A DNA stretch of 64,000 bases, from contig NZ_CP143867.1 of the NCBI RefSeq assembly GCF_036416795.1, positions 558,001 through 622,000 of the forward strand. The letters run 5' to 3'. Origin of the DNA: Bacteroides sp. MSB163 (GTDB lineage: Bacteria > Bacteroidota > Bacteroidia > Bacteroidales > Bacteroidaceae). Position numbers and translations under genes: made by a program. This document shows, one piece after another, positions 42,500-52,280 of the stretch. A model generated the notes under the pieces. That model did no database searches, was not told the DNA's origin, and saw only the letters and a list, made by a program, of their open reading frames with translations. Every line of letters starts with the position of its first letter. Position 1 is the stretch's first letter.

Positions 42500-43894
42500 T
42501 TATTTAGTAGGTGTCAACCGGCCCACACCGCTGATCTGAGTAGCTTCAATGGTAACTCCCTTTGTTGCAGTGGCGTTCGACGGATTGATCTTGTAAATGG
42601 CAGGATAACCTTCGGTTGTCGTTACAGTCAGATAAACATTGCCATTTTCGGTATAAGGTGCGTTGCCGAAACCGGAAATCAAATTAGTCTCAGGCAAGCC
42701 GGTTACATAAGTCAGCTTCTTATCGCCTGCCTTGAAGATGGCCAGTTGATTAGCGGTAAAATCGTCTTCAGTCAAAGGACGGTCATACATCAGCATCAGG
42801 AAGTAGTCGCCCGTAATGTGCCAGCAACGGAGGAAAGATTTTCCACCACTTTGAGCTTCCAGATCACAATAGTAATCATCAAAGTCTTCCGCGCCGTTAG
42901 GAATACGCACTACACCGGCAGGCAGAGTGGTCTGCTGGCGTACATCATCCATCGTCTTTGCAAAACTGGGAGAGAAAACGTAGATATCACCATTGTCTGC
43001 TTCCCAGATTGTCTGGTAATACTGAGATTTATTGCGTCCGCAAGCATAGCTGATCCGATCTGTACTGATCAGTTTCTTGCTGGTAAGAGTCTCATCATCG
43101 AAGATGGCTACCCAACACTCATTGGGATATTGTGTCCATTGCAACTCTCCTTTCTTATAGCTGCTGCTGTTTGAACCACCGTCTTCCGTCTTTATCAGGT
43201 CTTGATTACCCGGCAACACCCATTCGCCATTATTGTACGCTGCGCCATACTGGCTCAGCCCCATCGGAACAGCTGCGCTGTAAATCTTGTTGCCGTGTTG
43301 CAAAATACCCGCCAGCGTCACAAACTCACCATTTCCCAGGAAATTCTCTGAGAGATAGGCCTTATTTTGAGTGTCATTGGTCTTATAGGTTTCAGCCGCC
43401 ACATCCAGATAAGAAAGCAGGAATGTTTTAGGCAAGTAACCGTTATCATCGGCATACCCTGTATATCCGTCACCTGTAGAAGAAGTGATGATATATCCCT
43501 CGTAAATACCATAGCTGGTAAACCGCTTCACTGCATATTCGCCCGAGCGTGCCACCATTTCATAATTTGAGTTCATGACGAATGAACGGGTAGTACCGGC
43601 ATTACCCTGATTGTAGGTCAAACCATACAGATATTGATCTTTATAAAAGATCCACTGTGATGCACCGTCATTCACAAGGCCATTGTTTATGGCAGAAACC
43701 GTTCCTTTATCCAATGTTTCGGAAGTCAGCAGAACGTTTGTAGTATTTCCCGAAGCCGTAACTGAGGATGCTATCACATACTCACCTCTACCTTCGGTGC
43801 CACCACCAAGGCTCGGCTCATTGTCAGTACACGCTGTCAGCGCCAGTCCGGTTATTGCTGTTGCAAAAAGTCCGGTTAAAAAGTTCTTTTTCAT
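42500..43894 (-). CDS. DUF4374 lipoprotein, XusB-like
   Basis: A 464-residue lipoprotein (LALTAC, Cys22, followed by TDNEP). The body is beta-rich with repeated blade-like units ([58 protein letters not shown]), consistent with a propeller. By gene order it corresponds to XusB, the surface lipoprotein that captures ferric enterobactin-type xenosiderophores and hands them to the TonB receptor. The ligand here is inference. The receptor gene lies 386 bp upstream, separated by the 281-bp element. Confidence 0.8.
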   Translation of the reverse strand: MKKNFLTGLFATAITGLALTACTDNEPSLGGGTEGRGEYVIASSVTASGNTTNVLLTSETLDKGTVSAINNGLVNDGASQWIFYKDQYLYGLTYNQGNAGTTRSFVMNSNYEMVARSGEYAVKRFTSYGIYEGYIITSSTGDGYTGYADDNGYLPKTFLLSYLDVAAETYKTNDTQNKAYLSENFLGNGEFVTLAGILQHGNKIYSAAVPMGLSQYGAAYNNGEWVLPGNQDLIKTEDGGSNSSSYKKGELQWTQYPNECWVAIFDDETLTSKKLISTDRISYACGRNKSQYYQTIWEADNGDIYVFSPSFAKTMDDVRQQTTLPAGVVRIPNGAEDFDDYYCDLEAQSGGKSFLRCWHITGDYFLMLMYDRPLTEDDFTANQLAIFKAGDKKLTYVTGLPETNLISGFGNAPYTENGNVYLTVTTTEGYPAIYKINPSNATATKGVTIEATQISGVGRLTPTK

Positions 43895-43954
43895 CTTGCT
43901 TTTACCTTATTAATAAGTGAATGTTTATAATTAGTTTATATAATAATAGATAAC

Positions 43955-44235
43955 TAAATGATAATTTAGCGGCGAGAATTGGTACGCGGACGATGCGGAT
44001 AAGACGGACGAATGCGGATTAAGATTTCCTTGCGGCGTACAAATAATTTTTCAGACGCGGATAACGCGGATGACGCGGATTTTAAAGGCTGCGCTATGTT
44101 TACTATATCTTATCCGGATGGTAAAAAAAGAGATCCGCGTTATCCGCGTCTGAAAAATTACTTGTAAGCCGCAGGAAACCAACGGTCAACGAAGCTAAAC
44201 CTTACTCCAGCGCTACGTCGCTAAATTATCATTTA
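43955..44235. mobile_element. 281-bp MITE-like element, copy 2 (inverted)
   Basis: The reverse complement of 36419-36699 over its full length, with a single difference (C/T about 30 bp from one end) by my reading. It sits between the TonB receptor and DUF4374 lipoprotein genes. Its long internal palindrome could terminate or process the message. Confidence 0.85.
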
Positions 44236-44280
44236 TAGTACGAATTAATTTTGATTGAGTACTTATGACTCTATGAATCT

Positions 44281-46647
44281 TTAATTTCCAAAGTATACCC
44301 TCACTTTCCCGTAGAATGCCCGTCCGGGCTTCTGAAGACTAAAGTTGTCATACAGTTTCTCGTTCGTAAAGTTGCGGCACTCAAACGACAAATTATACCG
44401 TCCGTTGTGCAAACTATAAGAAAGCGCCAGATTGTGCGAGAACTGATTAGGCACCACATAATCGTTCTTATTCGATCCGATATTAGATGAATAATAAGTA
44501 AAACTATGCAGATACTGATTGTCGTAGGAAACCGTCAACGTATTGCCTTTCTTCCAAAGGTTGCGCCAATAGAATGTCACATCCGAATCGGCAAACATAT
44601 ACGGCAGATTGGGCATACGCTCTTTATAGGCAAGATTGGCCGCACTGCTGGAGATCGAGGTCTTCATGTTGTCACGCACGTTCATCTGCGTAAAATTTCC
44701 TCCAACACTCAGCCATCTTCCGAAACCATATCGGGCGGAAACATTAAAGCCTTTCGTCAGCACCTTACCATAATTTATATAGGTAGCTGCTGATCTGCCT
44801 CCGCTCAGGTCGGCAATGTTACGCTGAATATAGTCTTTTGTATTACGGTATATCAGACCTCCTTCCACATATACGGAGTGTTTCCCGAATGTCCGGGTAT
44901 AGCTGAGGTTAAGGTTCAGGTTGTCGCTATTCTCAGGCTTGATGCCTATATCTCCCATTTCCAGGTCTTCATCACCGAACATTTCTTCAATAGTAGGCAG
45001 TCGATAAGCTTTCTCATAGGATAATTTGACCTGAAGGCCGGGCAATATGAAATAAGTCCCCGCTGCGCCATATCCCATGGAACTCACATCGCGGGTAGTG
45101 CGCACATACTCACTCTGATTACTGGATGTAGCCATCGGACCTCCTACAAACTGGTGGTAATATTTGCCGAATACGGAGAAGTTCCAGTTTTCAGACAGCA
45201 TCAGGCGATAGGACAGGCCGGAAATATTCTTGCGGGTCTCCTTAGCGATAGCCTCTTTTTGCTCTTCCTTGGCAAGCAACGAGGTGTTGGAACGGTGGAA
45301 AGCGTTCATCACATGGTTGAAAGTCAGCATCTGTGCCCTATTGATGCGGTAGTTCACAGTCAGCGTACCATTCCAGTTGTTATTGTCCGCCCGTGAATAT
45401 TGATAAGACTGTTCACCGGGAGAATTCATCAGCGCTTTCTGCCCATACCAATTGTACTTATATGAGGCAGTATCCACATTAGTAGTTTCATTCTTATTGT
45501 AATTGACGGTCAGTGCCATATCCAGACCTTTAGTGAGCAGGTCACGCTTATAGTACTCTATCGAAGGCATCAACGAATGGCCTTTACGATGCTTCTGACC
45601 GTATACAATTTCCTGACGGACACCGGTCTGTATATCCTTATACATGTGCGAATAGGTGAAACCCAACAACAGACGATCCGCCCATTCCTTATCTACAAAA
45701 CCAATCTTTCCGATAATGGCTTCGTTATGGTATGTATCGTTGAAGCGCTTTACACGCACCTTCTTATCCCTGTCAATACTGCCGGTTTCGAAATCTTCTA
45801 CCGGTGCCTCTACATGATAGTCGTTATCCGAATAATTCTGGAAGGCATTGATTTCATAAGTAAAACCATTCTTGAAGGTTTGTCCGAAGTTGACGTATGA
45901 TTTATGTGTATTAAATGAGCCATAAGAATAGGAGGCATCCAGAAACCAGCGGCGACGTTTCTTGTTAGTTACAATATTGATGACCCCACCGATAGCATCG
46001 GTACCGAATCCCACAGGTACCACTCCTTTATAGACCTCAATCCGATCGGCAAAGTTCACAGGAATATTATTCAGTCCGAAAGAATTTCCTACGCCTTCCT
46101 GCGGTACACCATCAATGAATACCTTGACGTGCTTTCCACTGAATCCATCCAGCATAAGTTGCATATCTGAACCCACACCACCCGATTCACGAAGTTTCAT
46201 ACCCGGTGCCTTGGTTAAGGCATCACTCAGGTTCTTCGTTGTGTTCTGTAGCTCCTTCGTGTCTACCGCCACTGCATTGAATGCGGAGCGTTTCAAACGG
46301 GTCACCCCCGTAGAGACAATCGTTACTTCATCCAGTTGCTGCGTTTCCGGAGTGATTGTGAGATTCTGTCTCACCCGCTCTCCTGCCACCAGTTTCACTT
46401 GCTTCTCTATCGTCTTATACCCCACGGCAGACACTACCAGGGTATAATTGCCTGCGGGGGCCTTTATATGATAAATACCTTCTTGGTTGGTAGTACCTCC
46501 ATAGCCGGTTCCTTTCAGGTAAACAGTCGCAAAGTCAACGATTTCTTTCTCGGTAGACAGTATCTTACCGGAAATCATAGCCCTGCCTTGCGAATAGACA
46601 GATAATGAAGAAAATAATAAGACAAGAAATAAGGTAAGTCCTTCCAT
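44281..46647 (-). CDS. TonB-dependent outer-membrane receptor, XusA-like
   Basis: Start at ATG 46647 (MEGLTLFLVLLFSSLSVYSQ); a TTG 12 bp upstream is less likely. The protein has 788 residues. A carboxypeptidase-regulatory-like domain (about 20-105) precedes a plug with ELQNTTKNLSDALTKAPGMK, MLDGFSGKHVKVFIDGVPQEG and GTDAIGGVINIVT, then a 22-strand-type barrel ending in aromatic residues (FYGKVRVYFGN). This is the siderophore/cobalamin receptor type, not SusC. With the DUF4374 and PepSY genes it forms a XusABC-like iron uptake locus. I could not identify a convincing promoter or Fur box upstream. Confidence 0.87.
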   Translation of the reverse strand: MEGLTLFLVLLFSSLSVYSQGRAMISGKILSTEKEIVDFATVYLKGTGYGGTTNQEGIYHIKAPAGNYTLVVSAVGYKTIEKQVKLVAGERVRQNLTITPETQQLDEVTIVSTGVTRLKRSAFNAVAVDTKELQNTTKNLSDALTKAPGMKLRESGGVGSDMQLMLDGFSGKHVKVFIDGVPQEGVGNSFGLNNIPVNFADRIEVYKGVVPVGFGTDAIGGVINIVTNKKRRRWFLDASYSYGSFNTHKSYVNFGQTFKNGFTYEINAFQNYSDNDYHVEAPVEDFETGSIDRDKKVRVKRFNDTYHNEAIIGKIGFVDKEWADRLLLGFTYSHMYKDIQTGVRQEIVYGQKHRKGHSLMPSIEYYKRDLLTKGLDMALTVNYNKNETTNVDTASYKYNWYGQKALMNSPGEQSYQYSRADNNNWNGTLTVNYRINRAQMLTFNHVMNAFHRSNTSLLAKEEQKEAIAKETRKNISGLSYRLMLSENWNFSVFGKYYHQFVGGPMATSSNQSEYVRTTRDVSSMGYGAAGTYFILPGLQVKLSYEKAYRLPTIEEMFGDEDLEMGDIGIKPENSDNLNLNLSYTRTFGKHSVYVEGGLIYRNTKDYIQRNIADLSGGRSAATYINYGKVLTKGFNVSARYGFGRWLSVGGNFTQMNVRDNMKTSISSSAANLAYKERMPNLPYMFADSDVTFYWRNLWKKGNTLTVSYDNQYLHSFTYYSSNIGSNKNDYVVPNQFSHNLALSYSLHNGRYNLSFECRNFTNEKLYDNFSLQKPGRAFYGKVRVYFGN

Positions 46648-46826
46648 ATTTGCTTTCAATTTACAAAGAGTTTTATACAGTTAATAAATCACTGCAAAGG
46701 TCTCTATAAACTCAAAGCAAAACAATCGCTATATGCAGGTAAATATCTTACCGGAGTATTCGATAGGGGTATACGCCGCAATCGCTATTAATAGGTATAT
46801 TGTATTAGCAGTCTCCCATTAATATG

Positions 46827-46868
46827 ACAAGAAAGGCGCACATTCTAAAGAATATACGCCTTTCTTGT
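46827..46868 (-). terminator. Terminator at the end of SusC/SusD pair 1
   Basis: ACAAGAAAGGCG (46827-46838) and CGCCTTTCTTGT (46857-46868) form a 12-bp stem just after the SusD stop, ending the pectin-locus transcript before the iron-uptake genes. Confidence 0.85.
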
Positions 46869-46886
46869 TTAAAAAATATTCATTTA

Positions 46887-48836
46887 TCAATATCCGGGAT
46901 TCTGCTGGGCTTTCTTCTCTTCATTAGTCAATGAATGCCCATTCTTTTGAATTGCATCCAAATAAGTTTGAGGGATCGGACGCAAATAATGTCGTTCGTT
47001 AATATTTGAGGTAGCATCCGGATTGTATGCTCTGGCACGTGCAAGCAATGTTTTAGTTCTCGACAGGTCTTCCCAACGATAAAATTCCCCGCATAGTTCG
47101 CGTGAACGTTCATTCAACAAAAGACACAACATACGGTCGTAATCAGAAGAATATCCCAGCTTCTGAATAACCGCCTCATCTTCGGCCGGCAAGTTGCGTA
47201 TATCTTCAATATCAAGAACTGTGGCAGATGTAGTCTTAGCTATGTTATTAGATTCATAATATGAGTTTTCGGCAAAATATGAATTAACGCCATTGTCAAC
47301 AAAACCTAGGGAACCTTCTTTATAAGCCGCACCGCCATCACAATAAGCTGAACGGTCTTCCCCACTCTTGTAGGCTGCACGCTGGCGAAGTTTATTGATG
47401 TATATTAAAGCATCACCATATTTTTCCTGACGTATCAAAACTTCCGCCGCAATCAGGTAAGTTTCACCCAATCGGGCAAGAATACCGTCCCGATACCCTA
47501 CCCTACTATCCCGAGCATCTCTTGAACCGTCAATGAATTTATTGAGTGTGCAATAACGGGTAGTATAATCATACAATGCCACATCATCTTTACCATTCTG
47601 GCTTTTCGGATAAGCAACAAACACAGTAGGAACCGTTTTCCCTGTTTTTTCATAAACAACCTGTTCCTTCAACTGAACATTTTCAAAACGAGTATCGCCC
47701 GGACGATTGATAATATACATGATACCTAAATCTCCATGTACATACTTACCATCCTTCCCCGGATTATTGACTGCATACTTTGTTTTAAAGCTCTTCCAAA
47801 AACGAGAATCATTCACCATATCATAAATATTATACATATAATATGTTGTTCTCAGGCGTTGATATTCTCTTTCCCCAGCTATATCACGCTGCATATAAGG
47901 CAGATCCTTATATACTGAAACATAATAGAGATGGCACTGATTCCCGCTAGCACCTTCTGTTGATTTATCTGAAGAGAACTGGGCTGCCAACAATATCTCA
48001 TCCAATTGTTCATTTGCACCATTAGGTTCTGTATAATTCCACAAATCAGCGTAATTGGCAGCCAACTGACGATGAGCAATCACTTCTTGCGCCAACCTCA
48101 AAGCCTCAGCAAGATCAGCTGTTTTCGTCGCCCCATTCCAACTGTCATTGATTTCGCTAGCACGAGACAAGTAAGCTTTAGCCAGGAAATGCGCAGCAGC
48201 ATCTTTTGTCATCTTTCCAACAGCAGATGCAGTGGACGGCAGATAGTCATAAGCCGTTTTTAAGTCATCAATAACCTGTAAATAAGTAGCTTCAGCTGTA
48301 GCACGGGTAAATTCACGTTCAGGAGAAACGCTGGGTGTCAACTTCAACGGTACCCCACCATATTGAGAAACCAGTTTAAAATAATTTAAACCACGCAAGA
48401 AATGAGCTTCACCGATGTAAAGGCTTTTATTGCTACCTTTATAACTATCCAGCGTTACTTTACTAAGTAGAAGATTTGCATTATTTATCCCATTGTACAT
48501 CCCATCCCATACTTCCTCCATCTTGGTGGAATTACTGACTACTTGAGACTGCAAATTTCCATCATAATTATTCCAAGAAGCATTAGAGCCATCACCTCCT
48601 ACACGAAATTCATCAGTTCCGGAGTTTGTTGTTGCACAAGCATACTCCTTAGCAAAATGAAACCGCAAATTATAGTAAAGACTTACTTCCAGCCTATCAA
48701 TACCTTCCGGAGTATCAAAATAATCCGTATTTTGCTGTGTGGTAAGCTTCTCATCCAAGAAACCTGCACAAGAAATACCTGACATTCCTAATGCTAAGAA
48801 TGATAATCCTAATAATATTTTTCTATCTAATTTCAT
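46887..48836 (-). CDS. SusD/RagB-like glycan-binding lipoprotein (pair 1)
   Basis: A 649-residue lipoprotein (SGISC, Cys23). SusD pattern: FLDEKLTTQQNTDYFDTPEG, EVWDGMYNGINNANLLLSKV, EAHFLRGLNYFKLVSQYGGVPL (the TPR scaffold) and the C-terminal RLGETYLIAAEVLIRQ and LLNERSRELCGEFYRWEDLSR. It lies 23 bp after its SusC partner and would form the lid that captures oligosaccharides. Flanking pectinase genes suggest a pectic glycan. Confidence 0.92.
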   Translation of the reverse strand: MKLDRKILLGLSFLALGMSGISCAGFLDEKLTTQQNTDYFDTPEGIDRLEVSLYYNLRFHFAKEYACATTNSGTDEFRVGGDGSNASWNNYDGNLQSQVVSNSTKMEEVWDGMYNGINNANLLLSKVTLDSYKGSNKSLYIGEAHFLRGLNYFKLVSQYGGVPLKLTPSVSPEREFTRATAEATYLQVIDDLKTAYDYLPSTASAVGKMTKDAAAHFLAKAYLSRASEINDSWNGATKTADLAEALRLAQEVIAHRQLAANYADLWNYTEPNGANEQLDEILLAAQFSSDKSTEGASGNQCHLYYVSVYKDLPYMQRDIAGEREYQRLRTTYYMYNIYDMVNDSRFWKSFKTKYAVNNPGKDGKYVHGDLGIMYIINRPGDTRFENVQLKEQVVYEKTGKTVPTVFVAYPKSQNGKDDVALYDYTTRYCTLNKFIDGSRDARDSRVGYRDGILARLGETYLIAAEVLIRQEKYGDALIYINKLRQRAAYKSGEDRSAYCDGGAAYKEGSLGFVDNGVNSYFAENSYYESNNIAKTTSATVLDIEDIRNLPAEDEAVIQKLGYSSDYDRMLCLLLNERSRELCGEFYRWEDLSRTKTLLARARAYNPDATSNINERHYLRPIPQTYLDAIQKNGHSLTNEEKKAQQNPGY

Positions 48837-48859
48837 AATTATATTCCTTTCTTAGTAAT

Positions 48860-51800
48860 TTAAAATCCAACATTCAGCCCCACCGTAAAACCACGATTCC
48901 AGGTAGATGTATACGACTGTGAAGCATCCAGCTCAAGAAAATCAATCGTAGAGAATATTTGCCCGGGATTCTTGGCCTGCACAAAGACTTTTAAGTTGGA
49001 AAGATTCCATTTCTTGATAAGAGATTGCGGGAATGTATATCCCAAAGATATATTACGTACTTTTAGAAACGACCCTTTTTTATAGCCCAGAATACGATAG
49101 TAGGGATCACCACCACCAATATTGTAGATGGGTTTCTGATAATCGGCATTCTTATTGTTTTCGTTATAGTAGTTTATAGACCTTTGCATATAACGGCCTC
49201 CTTGCCATTCTCCGCCCGTGTCAACCATATAATCGAAGCGCCCATACAGCATAACAGAAAGCTCAAAGTTTTTGTAATAAAATGTATTGTTCATACCCAA
49301 TGTCCACCGCGGACGAGTATGACCGATAACTACACGGTCATCATTCGGATCTATCTTTTTATCCCCATTCTGATCGACCGGTCTAGCCATACCAACCTGG
49401 AAAGAATGCCCTTTTTTGTTATATTCTTCCATCAATTCTACATCTTCCTCTTTCCACAGCCCGCCTGACTCATATCCATAAATTACTCCCAGCGCTTGAC
49501 CAATAAACCAATTATTTACGATATCATCTTCTTTACCGTTTGCCAGTTCTTCAACCTTATCTTTCTGCCAGGCAGCATTAAGCGAGGTCCTCCATTCAAA
49601 ATTACGAGTCTTAATATTCACCGTGTTCAGTGTAATATCAACACCGACATTTGAAGTCTCACCAACATTAGCATAAGATTGTGTATAGCCATTCAATGAA
49701 GGAATACTCATATTCATTAACAAGTCTGTTGTATGAGAAGTATAAAAATCAAGTACTCCGGAAATTCTGCCCTTCAATAAAGAGTAATCAATTCCTATAT
49801 TATATTGAGTGGTCTTCTCCCAACCCAAATCTTGATTGGCCAAGGTCACCGTCTTCCCGGTTAACGGCTCGGAAGCGGCAAATCCCGGAGCAAGACTGCT
49901 ACCAAATGGATAATAGAAAGGCACAATTGCCCCTTTGGTCTGATAAGGAGAGATAGCGGAGTTACCTGTAGTACCGAAACCTATGCGTAATTTCAACTGA
50001 TTAATCCAATTAATATTTTCCATAAATGCTTCCTGATCAATACGCCAACCTAAAGCTGCACTGGGAAAAAATGCCCACTTATTACCATCAGCCAACTGAG
50101 ACGCACCGTCCCAACGACCCGAAATGGTCAATAAATATCGATTGTGATAGTCATAATTCAGACGAAACATATAAGAAAGTAGCTGCTTTTCAGTCAACGA
50201 ACTATTCCAATCATCCAATAAAGATATGTTTTCTTTTGACAGCGCATTCCATTTGGCACTATTCAAAGGAATACCCTCCGCTGCCATAGATGATGATTCA
50301 TAATGATACTTGGTAGCACTTTGAAGCAAGGTTACCCCGAAAGAGTGCTTGCCGATTTCTTTATCATAATATAACAGGTTGTCCAATGTCCATGAGAAAT
50401 CAGACTGATTGCTTAAAGAAGCACGGTTCTTACCTTCACTACTTAAAGACTCTTCATCGCGGAAAGTACCATTTCTATAGTGTCGAAAATCAGGTCCGAA
50501 GCTAAAGCGATATTTCAGTCCTTTGAATGGAAAATAGATTTCTCCTAAATCAAGCTGTGCAAACAAACTACCGATGACACGAAACATACGACGTTCATTT
50601 TGGCTGTGGTTCCACTCATCCGCCACATTCTTCACCTTATCATCACCACCCGGATATTCAATACGATTGCCTTCTTCATCAAAAGGAACTGCATAAGGAA
50701 ACATACTTGTGGCACCTGCATACAATGTTCCCGGAAGATTCTTCAACAAAGAACCTGTTGTAGTAGCAGACGAACCGTATTGCTGCTCACTAAATGTACC
50801 ATTAACATTCAATCCCATACTAAACCAGGCAGTCGGTTTCAAATCCAAACTTATTTTAGTTGTATAACGAGTATAAGATTGCCCTTTTACTGTACCTTCA
50901 TTATCCAAATAACCAATGGATGCATATCCTTTTATCTTATCAGTACCTCCACTAGCACTAAGTGTATGCTCATGCGTTATACCGGTTTGGGATACCATAT
51001 CACACCAGTCGGTTGTAGCCACTTTGGAACCGTCCCAACTTCCTCCGGCCCAGCCCTTTTCTATATTTTTCCAAGCAGTGGGGTCAGTAGCTCCCAAAAA
51101 TATCTCATAATCATTTTCCTTAGTAGGCTGGTCAGCTCTAGGATATTTAGACGGGTTCAAGTAATAATAAGACCAACGACGCCAATCGATATACTCCGCA
51201 GAGTTCATCATCTTCGAATGATCCTGTAATGTTTCTGCAGTGACCGTACCCGAATAATTGAGGGTCATCTTACCTTCTTTACCCTGTTTGGTTGTTACTA
51301 AAATTACACCATTGGCACCACGTGAACCATAAATAGCTGTCGCAGATGCATCTTTCAATATATCAATAGACTCTATATCATTAGGATTCAAGGTCTCAAT
51401 ACCACTTGTAGACATCAAAGGAATTCCATCTACTACATACAAAGGAGTATTGCTTGCACTCAGTGAACGCACACCTCGTATATTAATAGTACCAATTTCA
51501 CCAGGTCGTTCATTACTTGTAATATCTACTCCGGCTGCCTTTCCTTGCATAGCTTCAAAAGCATTTGAAACAGGACGAGAAGTTAGTTCTTCTGCACTAA
51601 CACTAATCATGGCACCCGTAACATCCGATTTCTTTTGAACGCCATATCCGACTACTACAACTTCATCCAACATTTCCGTATCTTCCTGCATCACAACTCT
51701 AATGTTCGACTTGCCTTTCAAAGAAATCGTTTGTTCTTTATATCCAATGAAACTGATTTGAAGAGTAGCATCAGCAGCTACTTGATTTAGTGTGAATTTA

Positions 51801-51982
51801 CCATTGATATCGGTAATTACTCCATTTACCGTCCCTTTGACAAGGACGTTAGCACCAATAATTGATTCGCCCTGCACATCAACCACTACTCCTGTAATAG
51901 TTTTGCTTTGAGCCCAAACCCCTAAAGGACAGCTTATTAATAGAAGCATTAATAAGCACATTTTTGTGTGTATGATTCTCAT
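48860..51982 (-). CDS. SusC-like TonB-dependent glycan transporter (pair 1)
   Basis: A 1040-residue protein with signal peptide MRIIHTKMCLLMLLLISCPL. CarboxypepD_reg-like domain (about 26-110), TonB box/plug start VVVGYGVQKKSDVTGAMISV, the SusC plug signature DASATAIYGSRGANGVILVTT, then the barrel. The first about 30 residues and the upstream DNA closely match the second SusC gene at 61775, but the rest differs, so the two pairs probably take different oligosaccharides from the same polysaccharide. Confidence 0.93.
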   Translation of the reverse strand: MRIIHTKMCLLMLLLISCPLGVWAQSKTITGVVVDVQGESIIGANVLVKGTVNGVITDINGKFTLNQVAADATLQISFIGYKEQTISLKGKSNIRVVMQEDTEMLDEVVVVGYGVQKKSDVTGAMISVSAEELTSRPVSNAFEAMQGKAAGVDITSNERPGEIGTINIRGVRSLSASNTPLYVVDGIPLMSTSGIETLNPNDIESIDILKDASATAIYGSRGANGVILVTTKQGKEGKMTLNYSGTVTAETLQDHSKMMNSAEYIDWRRWSYYYLNPSKYPRADQPTKENDYEIFLGATDPTAWKNIEKGWAGGSWDGSKVATTDWCDMVSQTGITHEHTLSASGGTDKIKGYASIGYLDNEGTVKGQSYTRYTTKISLDLKPTAWFSMGLNVNGTFSEQQYGSSATTTGSLLKNLPGTLYAGATSMFPYAVPFDEEGNRIEYPGGDDKVKNVADEWNHSQNERRMFRVIGSLFAQLDLGEIYFPFKGLKYRFSFGPDFRHYRNGTFRDEESLSSEGKNRASLSNQSDFSWTLDNLLYYDKEIGKHSFGVTLLQSATKYHYESSSMAAEGIPLNSAKWNALSKENISLLDDWNSSLTEKQLLSYMFRLNYDYHNRYLLTISGRWDGASQLADGNKWAFFPSAALGWRIDQEAFMENINWINQLKLRIGFGTTGNSAISPYQTKGAIVPFYYPFGSSLAPGFAASEPLTGKTVTLANQDLGWEKTTQYNIGIDYSLLKGRISGVLDFYTSHTTDLLMNMSIPSLNGYTQSYANVGETSNVGVDITLNTVNIKTRNFEWRTSLNAAWQKDKVEELANGKEDDIVNNWFIGQALGVIYGYESGGLWKEEDVELMEEYNKKGHSFQVGMARPVDQNGDKKIDPNDDRVVIGHTRPRWTLGMNNTFYYKNFELSVMLYGRFDYMVDTGGEWQGGRYMQRSINYYNENNKNADYQKPIYNIGGGDPYYRILGYKKGSFLKVRNISLGYTFPQSLIKKWNLSNLKVFVQAKNPGQIFSTIDFLELDASQSYTSTWNRGFTVGLNVGF

Positions 51983-52063
51983 AGATTATTAATATAATTA
52001 ATTAATTAATAAATTTAAGTTTAACAGAATGTACAACCGTTATCGAGCACATCATTCTAATTA

Positions 52064-52071
52064 CAAAAATA
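52064..52071 (-). promoter_or_regulatory. -7 box of SusC pair 1
   Basis: TATTTTTG on the minus strand, 82 bp upstream of the ATG. The same box at the same distance precedes the second susC gene. There is no -33 TTTG, as expected if an activator is needed. Confidence 0.65.
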
Positions 52072-52100
52072 GAATATAGAATTAATCTGCGTTATATCCA

Positions 52101-52129
52101 TTTTGACTGAAACACTTTCTCTTTTGACT
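52101..52129 (-). promoter_or_regulatory. Putative activator site: TTTTGACT direct repeat upstream of SusC pair 1
   Basis: Plus-strand TTTTGACT at 52101-52108 and 52122-52129, 21 bp apart (two helical turns). The conserved block from 52101 to 52140 is identical to that upstream of the second susC gene. Hybrid two-component regulators of polysaccharide loci bind direct repeats of this type; no regulator gene lies in the window. Confidence 0.6.
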
Positions 52130-52280
52130 TTCCTTAATAAGAAAACTTATCTTTTATCATTAAAGAAAAATTTCGTACCGACATTCTTAATGATTCATAC
52201 ATATAGCCAAACTGAAAATATCACAAGAAATGATGTTCTGAAGCATACCCTTTCTTAAAAAGTCAATCTTCACTGAATAA

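Noticed and set aside
44281..51982. TonB receptor at 44-46.6 kb as part of the pectin locus
   Set aside because: A strong terminator at 46827-46868 separates them, and the receptor is of the siderophore type with DUF4374 and PepSY partners.
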